This document shows, one piece after another, positions 1-7,023 of a stretch of DNA of 7,995 nt. Each line of letters begins with the position of its first letter. Position 1 is the first letter of the stretch. A model generated the notes under the pieces. That model was not told the origin of the DNA and searched no databases. It saw only the letters and a list, made by a program, of their open reading frames with translations. Made by a program: the position numbers and the translations under genes. The DNA lies in NCBI GenBank assembly GCA_945862475.1, contig CAMAYW010000098.1, positions 1 through 7,995 of the forward strand, given 5' to 3'. Source of the DNA: Bacteriovorax stolpii. Its GTDB lineage: Bacteria; Bdellovibrionota; Bacteriovoracia; Bacteriovoracales; Bacteriovoracaceae.

Positions 1-1
1 T

Positions 2-40
2 GTGATGAAAGAACAGCGATCGATACTGGATAAAATCTAA
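2..40 (+). CDS. C-terminal tail of an unidentified upstream gene (partial)
   Basis: An open frame entering from the left edge encodes the tail VMKEQRSILDKI and ends in TAA at 38-40. The final A of this stop is the first base of the ATG of the next gene (TAATG), the usual arrangement of translationally coupled genes in one operon. Too little is present to identify the product. RNase PH (rph) is a known neighbour of rdgB-type genes in other bacteria, and a helical, charged C-terminus would suit it, but this is only a guess from gene context. Confidence 0.5.
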   Translation: MMKEQRSILDKI

Positions 41-642
41 TGAAGGAGTTCATCCTCGCTTCAGGAAATGCTCATAAGGCGCAAGAATTTAGGGAGCTCT
101 TTCGGGGTACTCTTACGGTCCATCCCGCTCCAAAAACTCTTGAGGTCGAGGAGACTGGAAAGACTTTTACTGAAAACGCCTTTATTAAGGCCAAAGCTTA
201 TTTTGATACTTTTGGCGTTCCTGCTTTAGCTGATGACTCTGGCCTTGTGGTTCACGCTCTTCCCGATTTACTGGGTGTTCAAAGTGCGAGATTTGCACCT
301 GAGTGCCTTAATTATGCTGATAAATGTAGAAAACTAATAGAATTACTCCAGCCAAAGGAGGACCGCACAGGTTATTTTATTTGTGTTCTCTGCTTCTACC
401 TGTCTCCTGAAGAAATTTATTTTTTTGAAGGTAGAGTTCATGGAGAGATTGGTTTGTCCCTACGTGGCGAGCATGGTTTCGGCTACGATCCCATCTTCAT
501 TCCAGAAAGAAATGAAAGAGATGGGATGAGTTTGGCAGAACTTCCTGAGTGGAAGAACGAGTTTTCGCACAGGGCCAAGGCGAGTCTAGCGGCCCTCGAC
601 TTCTTTAAAGATTCAATAGACAAAACACATAAGAAGCCTTAA
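40..642 (+). CDS. rdgB: RdgB/HAM1-family dITP/XTP pyrophosphatase
   Basis: This predicted cytosolic enzyme hydrolyses non-canonical purine nucleoside triphosphates (dITP, ITP, XTP) to monophosphate and pyrophosphate, keeping deaminated purines out of DNA and RNA. The 200-residue length matches the family (about 195-205). Family motifs are visible in order: N-terminal SGNAHK (residues 8-13, the nucleotide-binding [TS]GNxxK), EETG followed by TFTENA (37-47), the DDSG acidic centre (65-68) containing the presumed catalytic Asp, SARF, GFGYDPIF (146-153) and the C-terminal SHR (176-178), which contacts the base. The usual PG before the SAR segment reads LG here, a small deviation. The ATG at 40 overlaps the preceding stop, and a GGA at 28-30 is a modest Shine-Dalgarno, so translation is probably coupled. 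All key residues are present and the gene looks intact. Confidence 0.95.
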   Translation: MKEFILASGNAHKAQEFRELFRGTLTVHPAPKTLEVEETGKTFTENAFIKAKAYFDTFGVPALADDSGLVVHALPDLLGVQSARFAPECLNYADKCRKLIELLQPKEDRTGYFICVLCFYLSPEEIYFFEGRVHGEIGLSLRGEHGFGYDPIFIPERNERDGMSLAELPEWKNEFSHRAKASLAALDFFKDSIDKTHKKP

Positions 643-663
643 AAATAATGCTCTCATGACGAT

Positions 664-740
664 CGGGGTGTAGCGCAGTCTGGTAGCGTATCTGCTTTGG
701 GAGCAGGTGGTCGTTGGTTCGAATCCAATCACCCCGACCA
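664..740 (+). tRNA. tRNA-Pro (anticodon UGG)
   Basis: A full 77-base cloverleaf can be folded by hand. The acceptor stem pairs CGGGGTG (664-670) with CACCCCG (730-736) in seven pairs, followed by discriminator A737 and a genome-encoded CCA (738-740). The D-stem is GCGC/GCGT. The anticodon stem is 691-695 with 703-707, around loop TTTGGGA with anticodon TGG at 698-700. The T-stem is GTTGG/CCAAT around TTCGAAT. UGG with a modified U34 normally reads all or most proline codons. It lies 21 bases after the rdgB stop with no obvious promoter of its own, so it may be processed from the rdgB transcript. Confidence 0.97.
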
Positions 741-750
741 CTCTTTTTAT
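730..750 (+). terminator. Possible weak terminator after the tRNA
   Basis: Immediately after the CCA end comes CTCTTTTTATT, a run of five T residues. The GC-rich acceptor and T-arm could act as the hairpin of a factor-independent terminator, but the T-run is short and no separate hairpin exists. The T-rich stretch may instead simply be a 3' trailer for tRNA processing. Confidence 0.3.
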
Positions 751-873
751 TAAATCTGCTTATATTAAATTGAATAAATTAAATAGGTTGTAAAATCGAC
801 TTAGCTTTAGACAGCTATGTAACAGTTACCTATGGGAATGAAATAGTCTCAGATTTTTAATAAGATAGGCGCT
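741..873 (+). other. AT-rich spacer, probable promoter region of the 5'-nucleotidase gene
   Basis: This spacer holds no gene. A possible sigma-70-like pair is TTGAAT (770-775) and TAAAAT (791-796), but the 15-base gap is shorter than the usual 17, so the assignment is weak. Two small inverted repeats lie downstream: TAGCT/AGCTA (802-806 and 813-817, 6-base loop) and GTAAC-A-GTTAC (819-829), either of which could be an operator half-site or a leader hairpin. The ribosome-binding site before the ATG at 874 is only a short AGG at 867-869. Confidence 0.3.
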
Positions 874-2439
874 ATGAAATATTTAATTCTTTCTCTTCTA
901 TTCGTTTTTCCTCTGATGTCTGAGGCTAGGCTCATTAATATTATTCACACGAATGATCTTCACTCTTATTTTAAAGGTTACAAAGATGGTCGTGGTGGAT
1001 ATCCAAGATTGAAATCAAAAATAGAGGAATTGAAGGCGAGTTCTCTTGCTCAGGGAATAGAAGTTCTCCAGTTAGATGGTGGTGATTTTGGAGAAGGAAC
1101 TTCCTTTTTTATATCTGATGAAGGTTCCGCGTCTGTAAAGGCGCTCGAGTTAATTGGAACTGATGTCTCTGTCATAGGTAATCACGATCACATGCTCGGG
1201 GGAAAAATCCTAGGTGATCAAATTCGTAAGGCGAATGTAAAAACGAAATTTGTTTCGGCCAATCTTGTTCAGACTCCTGAGATGAATCTTCAGGGAATTG
1301 TCACTCCATTTGTGGATGTTGTTCGGGCAGGAGTTAAAATTCGTGTTATTGGACTTTCAACTGCAGAACCACATTTTCAATACCCACTTCTTCCTGGATT
1401 CATTCTCCCTGCTCAACCGATAGGTGATGCACTCTCGACTCAAGCTAAAAAAGAAGGTGCACAGCTCGTGATCGCTCTAACTCATATTGGAAAAAAATCA
1501 GATATTAATTTGGCAAAAAAATCATCTGATATCGATATTATTGTGGGCGGTCACTCGCACACACGAATGGATCAAGTGATTTATCAAAAAAATAAGAAAG
1601 GAAATCTCGTTCCAATTGTACAAACCGGAGCTCATAGTTTAGCGGTAGGAGATTTGCTCATTGATGTGGCCGACGACAATACTTTTAAAGTGATTGATTA
1701 TAAACTTCACGACATCACCTCTGATCTTCCGTTAGATCAAAGTGTATCTGAATTCGTTGAGGCCGCTGAGGAAGATAGAAATAATTATTTTGGCGGTCGT
1801 TGGGATGACATTCTTGGTGAGACTCTAATTCCCCTATCTGGTTACAAAGATGGTATCGCTCCCTCAAGTGAGAGCTGTTGGGGTGAACATATGGCAAAAA
1901 TGGGCCAAGAGGCAACGGGTGCTGATTTATCGCTTCATCTAGCTCAATTTGAAGGTTTATCAGTTGATCCAGGGAAAATCACCTTTGGAGATATGATAGA
2001 AAACTTCCCACATTTTAGAAGTTATGGAGATAGTGGTTGGGAAATTTCCACTATTACTGTTCCGGGAAGTACTTTAAAAATTCTTCTAAAAGCGATCATC
2101 AATTTAAAGAGCCTCGGTGTGAATTTTTATGGAGTTCAATATAAGGCATTTCAGATTCCATCCTTTGTGCCCTACTTAGGAAGCAGAGTTTATGCTTTTG
2201 GACTAAGAGTAAATGGAAAAAAAATTGATAATAAAGCGAAGTATAAAATAGCTTTCCCTTCAGAGGTTGCCTACGCTGTGAAGCTTTCTATTCCAGAAGC
2301 TGCACGAAAACTAATGCCAGATCTCACACAGACGGGGAAATTTTATTGGCCTCTCATGGAGAATTATATTCGTCAAAACAGTCCAATTGAGTGTCTGAAA
2401 ACGAAAAAAATTGTCCCCATTCTCACTCCAGACGAATAA
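874..2439 (+). CDS. Exported UshA-like metallophosphatase/5'-nucleotidase
   Basis: This predicted periplasmic two-metal phosphoesterase has 521 residues, close to the UshA/5'-nucleotidase family length. A Sec signal peptide (charged MK, hydrophobic core, likely cut after SEA18) precedes the calcineurin-like domain. Its metal ligands are visible: D28 and H30 in NDLH, D71 in DGGD, N103-H104 in GNHD, H204 in LTHIG, and H227 and H229 in GGHSH. Residues from about 310 onward resemble the C-terminal nucleotide-binding 5'-nucleotidase domain (ADLSL at 350-354, PGKITFGD at 366-373, NFYG at 417-420, NGKKIDNKAKYKIAF later). That domain is divergent: the usual asparagine/glycine/arginine phosphate-contact loop reads AQFEGLS (357-363) without arginine, and PFxN reads FPHFRS. 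Nucleotide hydrolysis for salvage is the family role. The true substrate here is uncertain and could be a nucleotide sugar, a cyclic nucleotide or another phosphoester. No terminator is visible after the stop. Confidence 0.9.
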   Translation: MKYLILSLLFVFPLMSEARLINIIHTNDLHSYFKGYKDGRGGYPRLKSKIEELKASSLAQGIEVLQLDGGDFGEGTSFFISDEGSASVKALELIGTDVSVIGNHDHMLGGKILGDQIRKANVKTKFVSANLVQTPEMNLQGIVTPFVDVVRAGVKIRVIGLSTAEPHFQYPLLPGFILPAQPIGDALSTQAKKEGAQLVIALTHIGKKSDINLAKKSSDIDIIVGGHSHTRMDQVIYQKNKKGNLVPIVQTGAHSLAVGDLLIDVADDNTFKVIDYKLHDITSDLPLDQSVSEFVEAAEEDRNNYFGGRWDDILGETLIPLSGYKDGIAPSSESCWGEHMAKMGQEATGADLSLHLAQFEGLSVDPGKITFGDMIENFPHFRSYGDSGWEISTITVPGSTLKILLKAIINLKSLGVNFYGVQYKAFQIPSFVPYLGSRVYAFGLRVNGKKIDNKAKYKIAFPSEVAYAVKLSIPEAARKLMPDLTQTGKFYWPLMENYIRQNSPIECLKTKKIVPILTPDE

Positions 2440-2457
2440 TTTAAAGTCTTCGTTATT

Positions 2458-2470
2458 CCATTTGAAATGG
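2458..2470. repeat. 13-bp inverted repeat CCATTT-G-AAATGG
   Basis: This is a perfect 6-1-6 dyad located 19 bases after the 5'-nucleotidase stop. It could form a 5-bp hairpin with a TGA loop or be a protein-binding palindrome. No T-tract follows, so a terminator role is unlikely. Confidence 0.5.
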
Positions 2471-2492
2471 CCAAGATTCCCATGATGGCGTT

Positions 2493-2505
2493 GAGTCATT
2501 GACTC
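2493..2505. repeat. 13-bp inverted repeat GAGTCA-T-TGACTC
   Basis: This is a perfect 6-1-6 dyad. Its left arm, extended to TTGAGTCA, is also complementary over eight bases to TGACTCAA at 2587-2594, so two mutually exclusive pairings are possible. Confidence 0.5.
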
Positions 2506-2547
2506 CTAAGTTAGGGAAAGTTAGTCCAAAAATTCTAGACAGGCCGT

Positions 2548-2560
2548 TCCACTAAGTGGA
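2548..2560. repeat. 13-bp inverted repeat TCCACT-A-AGTGGA
   Basis: This is a perfect 6-1-6 dyad, 109 bases before the smc start. Flanking GCC (2543-2545) and GGC (2568-2570) could add a second, interrupted stem, giving a longer hairpin with an asymmetric internal loop. Confidence 0.5.
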
Positions 2561-2655
2561 TGATAGGGGCAATCTTTAAATAGATCTGACTCAAAATAGA
2601 TGCAAGATGCGGAAGTTTTAAGTCTAGTTTTAAAGGTTCACACAACACACTTTTC

Positions 2656-2662
2656 GAGAGGT
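2656..2662 (+). promoter_or_regulatory. Shine-Dalgarno site that fixes the smc start
   Basis: GAGAGGT lies six bases before the ATG at 2669 and is a good match to the ribosome-binding consensus. The upstream in-frame ATG at 2600 has no such site, so this element supports the downstream start. Confidence 0.75.
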
Positions 2663-2668
2663 CATCCC

Positions 2669-5600
2669 ATGAGACTTAATAGGCTCATTATTCAAGGTTT
2701 CAAATCTTTTAAAGACAAGACGGTCATTATTTTTGATGAAGGTATTACTGGTATCGTGGGACCTAATGGTTGCGGTAAATCCAATATCGTAGATGCCCTC
2801 TTTTGGGTTATGGGTGAACAATCAGCGAAACACCTTCGTGGAACTAACATGAAGGACCTCATCTTTGCTGGTTCTTCAAAATATGCTCCTGCCTCATTTG
2901 CTGAAGTGACACTTGTGCTTGATAACGTGAATGGAAAACATATTCACATTAACGGTGCAGTTGCAAAGCCGACTGAAATTCATCTCACTCGTAAACTCTA
3001 TAGAAACGGTGAAACTGAATACCGAATTAATAACGAACCAGCACGCTTAAAAGATATTCACGAAGTCTTTATGGATACGGGAGCAGGTGCGAAGTCTTAT
3101 TCCATTATCGCTCAAGGTGAAATTAATAAACTTGTTCAGGCAAAACCTGAAGAGCGTCGAGTGATGATCGAGGAAGTCGCGGGGATTACAAAATTTAAAC
3201 TTCGTAAGAGAGAATCTCTAAAGAAAATTGAACTCACTCAATCAAATCTTATCCGCCTTGAAGATCTTCAAAATGAAATTTACAAGAACCTTAAAAATCT
3301 TGAGCGACAAGCTGAGAAGGCAGAGAAGGCCAAAACTCTTCGTGATAGAATTACGAAATATGAACTCATTGTTGAGTCTCATAGACAGCATGATTACCTT
3401 CAGGATTATGTAAATGCTCACTCCATGCTTGAAAGCCGTGCTGAAGAACATGAAAAACTGACTCTTAGAAAATCTCAATTAGACCTTCTTCTTGAAGACG
3501 AAAAAATTCAGAAGACCGATATGATGGAAAAGATTGATGTCGCTCAGGATGATTATAATGATCACTCTAGGCAACTAGCAGCTTCTGAAGAGAGAGTGAA
3601 GCATCTAAAAAAATCTCTTATTGAAAAAGAAAAGCATATTGATCGAGCTCGAAAAGAAAATGAAGAATTAAATATTGATATAGAGAAAAGATCGGAGCGC
3701 CTAGAGGCACTCTCAAACCAACTTTCTGACTTAGAGGAGAACAACTATGAGCAAATGGATTTTTCGACTCTCGAAGAAAAAGTGGAATTACTTAAGTCTC
3801 AGATGTTTGATTTGGAAGAAGAGCTATCTGAAAAACGCAGAGATCTAGGTACTTCGAAAGAAAAACTTCAAGTGCAAGATAATGAAGCCTTTAAAAACTC
3901 ATCTAAACTTGAAGAGTATTCAAGACTCCTCCAGGATTTAACCGCTGAAATCGAGACTCTTGAAAAGAGCACATCGAATTTTACGGATGATCTTATGAAA
4001 GATCGCGCTCTTGTGAAATCATCAGGAGCTAAGGTTGAGGAATTCAAATCAGAGCTTCCGATACTTAAAGAAGCGGTTGAAACTCTTTATAATGAACTTA
4101 AGAGTTCAGATGTTAAGTTTCGTGAATTGTCTCGCGAAGTGATTCAAGTTGAATCCAAGAGAAACTCATTAATTGAGGTTAACAATTCAGCTGAAGGTCG
4201 AAGGGCCGGAGCGGTTGAACTCGTTCAAAAAATAAATGACGGAACTCTTGAAGTGCTAGGAAAACTTATTGAGTGTGATCCTGAATATGCTGTTGCCGTT
4301 GAGCAGCTTATTGGTGAGTCTCTCGATGTGGTTCTTTCTACTGCAGGTAAGGAGGCCTTTGCTTCTTTAACAACTGATTTCAACTCAACAGTTGATGTCC
4401 TATGGCCTCAAGAATCGATCATTTCTCAAGAATCGATTGGAAGACTTGAAACGCAGGGCTGTTTCAACATGAAGGCCCTTACAGATATCGTTAGAATCAA
4501 TAATTCGGAATACGCAGATAAACTTACAAAGATCCTTAACGGATTCTTTGTCGTTGAGAACTTAACTACGGAGCTGGCTTCTAAAATTAACCCGGAAATC
4601 CAGTTTAAAGGACTTGTTTCTAAGGATGGAAAAGTTCTCATCAAGAAAGTTGGTAATTCAGTTGTTTACGGTCTTCGTCATGATTCTGCCTCTGAAGCTC
4701 AAGGGATTGTTCAGAGAAACAATCTCATTCAAGAAATGGGGATTGAGTTAGAGAAAAAACAAGCAGAGCTTGCCATTCTAGAAACAACAATCATGCAGCT
4801 TGAAACAGATTTAGAAGAAAAACGACTTATCCTTGAAGAGAAGAGTAGAGATTTTAACGAAATTAATACAACATTTGCAGCGACGAAGGCTGCCCTCGAT
4901 TCAAAAGAGGCCAATCAGTCTTCAAATTCTTCTCGACTACAAATTCTACTCAATAGAAAATCTGAAACTTCTAAGGCGCGACTAGAGCTATTGGAAGCGG
5001 ATGAAAAGCTAATCAGTCTTAAAGAAGAACTAGAATCTTCTGTAAAAGAACTCTCTTCTTCTGTCGCTGATCTTGAGTCTCGCCATCATGAGATCAAAAT
5101 TTCATTTGAAAATGAGCGCGATGAAATGATGGAACTTAAGGTAAAAGCGCAAAGTTATCAGCAGCAATTAAGTTCCATTAAGTCTCAGATTGAGGATGTT
5201 AATTCTCAAATCGAGCGTTACCGTGAAAAACAGCAAACCAATCTCGAACTTTTAGAGAATTACCAAACAGAAATTGAAAACGCTCAAAATGAAGCGGAAG
5301 AAGTTGAAGCTTCCAATCGTGACATGGCGGAAGTTCTATCTGAAAAAGAAACGTATCTGAACCTTCTTAAAGATCAGATTGCTCAAATTCTTCTTTCTAT
5401 GCAGGAAAAAGAATCGGAACTTAAGCAAATCACGAACTCTCTCAATAAGATTGAAAAAGAAAATGTGGAGCTTGAGCTTAAGGCCACTCAGATTATTCAA
5501 GAAGAAGAGCTTCTCGTTAAAGACATCTTTGAGCGTTATAAAATAGATCTACGTTCTATTTTAATGAGACATCTAGAAATTACATCGGACAAGATTGAAG

Positions 5601-6346
5601 GATTAAAAGACCTCTCATCAATGTATCTCATGGAAACTGAAGATGGGCCTAAAGAAATTGAATCCCTCGATTATGAGTTTGAAAAGCGTTTCCCTGGTCA
5701 AGTGAAGGAAGCGCGTGAGAAATTCAAAGAATATAAAACAGAATTTAACCGTCTCGGTGAAATTAACTGGCAAGCTATTGAAGACTATGATCGTCAGAAG
5801 CTTCGTTATGATTTCTTAAAGGCACAGGAAGAAGAGCTGAAAAAATCACTTTTGGATCTTCAAACAGCGATTGCTCATATTGATGAGAAATCGAAAGAAA
5901 GATTCAAAGAAGCTTTCACAGAGGTTAATGAGCGCTTTTCGAAAGTGTTCCCAATCATCTTTGGTGGTGGGGAAGCGAAACTTGAAGTGACTGGTGATCT
6001 TGATTCAATTGAGTGCGGTGTCGATATTATTGCTAAGCCTCCGGGTAAAAAAATGCAGTCCATTACTCTTATGTCGGGTGGTGAAAAAGCGATGACTGCT
6101 GTTTCTCTTATCTTCTCTATTTTCCTAGTGAAGCCATCTCCTTTCTGTCTTCTCGATGAGGTTGATGCTCCTCTTGATGATGCGAACGTAGGTCGCTTTA
6201 ACGAGCTTCTTCGTGAAATGAGCTCAGAGTCACAATTTATTTTAATTACGCATAATAAGAAAACCATGGAACTTAATGACACTCTATACGGAGTGACTAT
6301 GCAGGAGCCCGGCGTTTCAAAAGCCGTCTCAGTGCAACTCCATTAG
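2669..6346 (+). CDS. smc: SMC chromosome condensation/segregation ATPase
   Basis: This is a bacterial condensin core subunit. It dimerises through its hinge, forms rings with ScpA/ScpB (not encoded in this window) and loops DNA by ATP hydrolysis to organise and separate chromosomes. The 1225 residues match the family (about 1150-1250). The N-terminal head opens with MRLNRLIIQGFKSF, then Walker A GPNGCGKS (31-38, Lys37), Q-loop Gln51 and arginine finger Arg57; these positions coincide with B. subtilis Smc numbering. Long Glu/Lys-rich coiled coil runs roughly from 165 to 500 and 685 to 1010, separated by a hinge at about 525-670. The C-terminal head carries the signature motif MSGGEK (1135-1140), Walker B FCLLDE (1159-1164, catalytic Glu1164), D-loop APLDD and switch His1195. 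The hinge glycine motif is degenerate (VGNSVVYG, 661-668, for PGGSxTGG). The start at 2669 is chosen over 2600 because homologues begin at this motif and a good Shine-Dalgarno precedes it. Confidence 0.97.
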   Translation: MRLNRLIIQGFKSFKDKTVIIFDEGITGIVGPNGCGKSNIVDALFWVMGEQSAKHLRGTNMKDLIFAGSSKYAPASFAEVTLVLDNVNGKHIHINGAVAKPTEIHLTRKLYRNGETEYRINNEPARLKDIHEVFMDTGAGAKSYSIIAQGEINKLVQAKPEERRVMIEEVAGITKFKLRKRESLKKIELTQSNLIRLEDLQNEIYKNLKNLERQAEKAEKAKTLRDRITKYELIVESHRQHDYLQDYVNAHSMLESRAEEHEKLTLRKSQLDLLLEDEKIQKTDMMEKIDVAQDDYNDHSRQLAASEERVKHLKKSLIEKEKHIDRARKENEELNIDIEKRSERLEALSNQLSDLEENNYEQMDFSTLEEKVELLKSQMFDLEEELSEKRRDLGTSKEKLQVQDNEAFKNSSKLEEYSRLLQDLTAEIETLEKSTSNFTDDLMKDRALVKSSGAKVEEFKSELPILKEAVETLYNELKSSDVKFRELSREVIQVESKRNSLIEVNNSAEGRRAGAVELVQKINDGTLEVLGKLIECDPEYAVAVEQLIGESLDVVLSTAGKEAFASLTTDFNSTVDVLWPQESIISQESIGRLETQGCFNMKALTDIVRINNSEYADKLTKILNGFFVVENLTTELASKINPEIQFKGLVSKDGKVLIKKVGNSVVYGLRHDSASEAQGIVQRNNLIQEMGIELEKKQAELAILETTIMQLETDLEEKRLILEEKSRDFNEINTTFAATKAALDSKEANQSSNSSRLQILLNRKSETSKARLELLEADEKLISLKEELESSVKELSSSVADLESRHHEIKISFENERDEMMELKVKAQSYQQQLSSIKSQIEDVNSQIERYREKQQTNLELLENYQTEIENAQNEAEEVEASNRDMAEVLSEKETYLNLLKDQIAQILLSMQEKESELKQITNSLNKIEKENVELELKATQIIQEEELLVKDIFERYKIDLRSILMRHLEITSDKIEGLKDLSSMYLMETEDGPKEIESLDYEFEKRFPGQVKEAREKFKEYKTEFNRLGEINWQAIEDYDRQKLRYDFLKAQEEELKKSLLDLQTAIAHIDEKSKERFKEAFTEVNERFSKVFPIIFGGGEAKLEVTGDLDSIECGVDIIAKPPGKKMQSITLMSGGEKAMTAVSLIFSIFLVKPSPFCLLDEVDAPLDDANVGRFNELLREMSSESQFILITHNKKTMELNDTLYGVTMQEPGVSKAVSVQLH

Positions 6347-6359
6347 TGGTTTGTGGACA

Positions 6360-6401
6360 GGGGAAGTAACTTCAGTAAGAGGAAGCTTTCCCCTTTTTTT
6401 T
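6360..6401 (+). terminator. Rho-independent terminator after smc, abutting lolA
   Basis: GGGGAA (6360-6365) pairs perfectly with TTCCCC (6388-6393). A second inner stem is CTTC (6370-6373) with GAAG (6382-6385). A run of eight T residues (6394-6401) follows at once. This is a textbook intrinsic terminator shape, starting 13 bases after the smc stop. Its T-tract ends only four to ten bases before the candidate ATG codons of the next gene. The loop carries a purine-rich AAGAGGAAG that resembles a Shine-Dalgarno but lies about 20 bases from the first ATG. Confidence 0.75.
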
Positions 6402-6411
6402 GGGAATGATG

Positions 6412-7023
6412 ATGAAGCTAATAATAGTCTTTTTACTCTCTCTACCATCTTTGTTACTCGCAAAATCTTTTGTGCCGAGTTCTTTCTCGGCTAATTATGA
6501 AGAAAATCTTGTTTCCATTACTGGGAAAGTGAAAAAAAGTTTTGGAAAAATTGATTATCAATTCCCAGGGCATTTAAGATTTGAAGTCACGAGTCCGGTC
6601 TCTTCCCTTTTTGTCGTGAACCCAAAGAAGACTTGGTTTTATCAACCAGCCTTTGTTAAGGGGGAAAAAGATCAAGTAACGATTCAAAAATCCTCGAATC
6701 TCCCGCTTGTTAAGTTTTTAGATTCTGTAAAAAATGGATTAGAGAATTCAAAAATTTTTACGGCCCAATATGTAGGAAATGATCTCATCCTATCTTTTAA
6801 TAAGAATTCCCAGAAAGAGATGGGATTTATTGAGGTTGTTCTTCATGGATCTCAGGATGCAAAAAATGTGAAGGAACTTAAAGGGTTTGAAAATCTCACT
6901 CTTAAACATTTAAATAAAAATAAAACCAACATTAAGCTTATTGATCTCAAAGAGAATGTTTCCTTTCCGGCCGGACACTTTGAGTTTACTCCGTCCGCCA
7001 ACACGAAAGTCATTACAAATTAG
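6412..7023 (+). CDS. lolA: LolA-like periplasmic lipoprotein carrier
   Basis: LolA shuttles outer-membrane lipoproteins from the LolCDE transporter across the periplasm. The 203-residue product starts with a clear signal peptide (MKLIIVFLLSLPSLLLA, cut near Ala17). The mature part then shows the LolA pattern: FSANYEE with an ITGKV strand, the PGHLRFEV element (about 52-59) containing the conserved Arg56, SSLFVVNPKKTWFY (about 65-77) in the place of the usual strand ending in tryptophan and tyrosine, and alternating beta-strands to the end. The size equals that of E. coli LolA. Three in-frame ATGs occur in a row (6406, 6409, 6412). The last is preferred because GGGA at 6402-6405 then sits six bases upstream and Lys follows the Met directly. 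A TTG at 6400 lies inside the terminator T-tract and is unlikely. No promoter fits between the terminator and the start, so expression probably depends on read-through or on a promoter inside smc. A general LolA-fold protein rather than true LolA remains possible. Confidence 0.83.
   Translation: MKLIIVFLLSLPSLLLAKSFVPSSFSANYEENLVSITGKVKKSFGKIDYQFPGHLRFEVTSPVSSLFVVNPKKTWFYQPAFVKGEKDQVTIQKSSNLPLVKFLDSVKNGLENSKIFTAQYVGNDLILSFNKNSQKEMGFIEVVLHGSQDAKNVKELKGFENLTLKHLNKNKTNIKLIDLKENVSFPAGHFEFTPSANTKVITN

Larger units (their letters stand above)
2440..2668 (+). promoter_or_regulatory. Long, repeat-rich 5' leader/intergenic region upstream of smc
   Basis: These 229 bases contain no convincing gene but have dense dyad symmetry. 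Three perfect 13-base inverted repeats (6-1-6) lie at 2458-2470, 2493-2505 and 2548-2560. TTGAGTCA (2491-2498) can also pair with TGACTCAA (2587-2594), competing with the local hairpin at 2493-2505 and enclosing the third repeat. The third repeat can be extended by GCC (2543-2545) with GGC (2568-2570). No hairpin is followed by a T-tract, so these are not ordinary terminators. I could not place a convincing -35/-10 pair, although a promoter for smc is expected here. The region may be a structured leader RNA, a set of operators, or both. Confidence 0.4.

Noticed and set aside
2482..2502. Six-codon leader peptide (MMALSH) upstream of smc
   Set aside because: There is no ribosome-binding site, no run of regulatory codons and no terminator/antiterminator pair that it could control.
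2600..2668. 23-residue N-terminal extension of smc from the ATG at 2600
   Set aside because: There is no ribosome-binding site before 2600, the extension does not resemble SMC N-termini, and a good site precedes the ATG at 2669, which starts at the conserved MRLNRL segment.
5875..6282. 135-codon open frame on the minus strand opposite the smc C-terminal head
   Set aside because: It lies fully inside the conserved ATPase head of smc. Its serine/arginine-rich composition is that of a reverse-strand shadow, and it shows no domain or ribosome-binding site.
6310..6326. CGGC/GCCG hairpin near the end of smc
   Set aside because: It has four base pairs with a nine-base loop inside coding sequence and no T-tract; the hairpin at 6360-6401 is the credible terminator.
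6400..6405. TTG start for lolA at 6400
   Set aside because: The codon lies at the end of the terminator T-tract without a suitably spaced Shine-Dalgarno; the ATGs at 6406-6412 are better.
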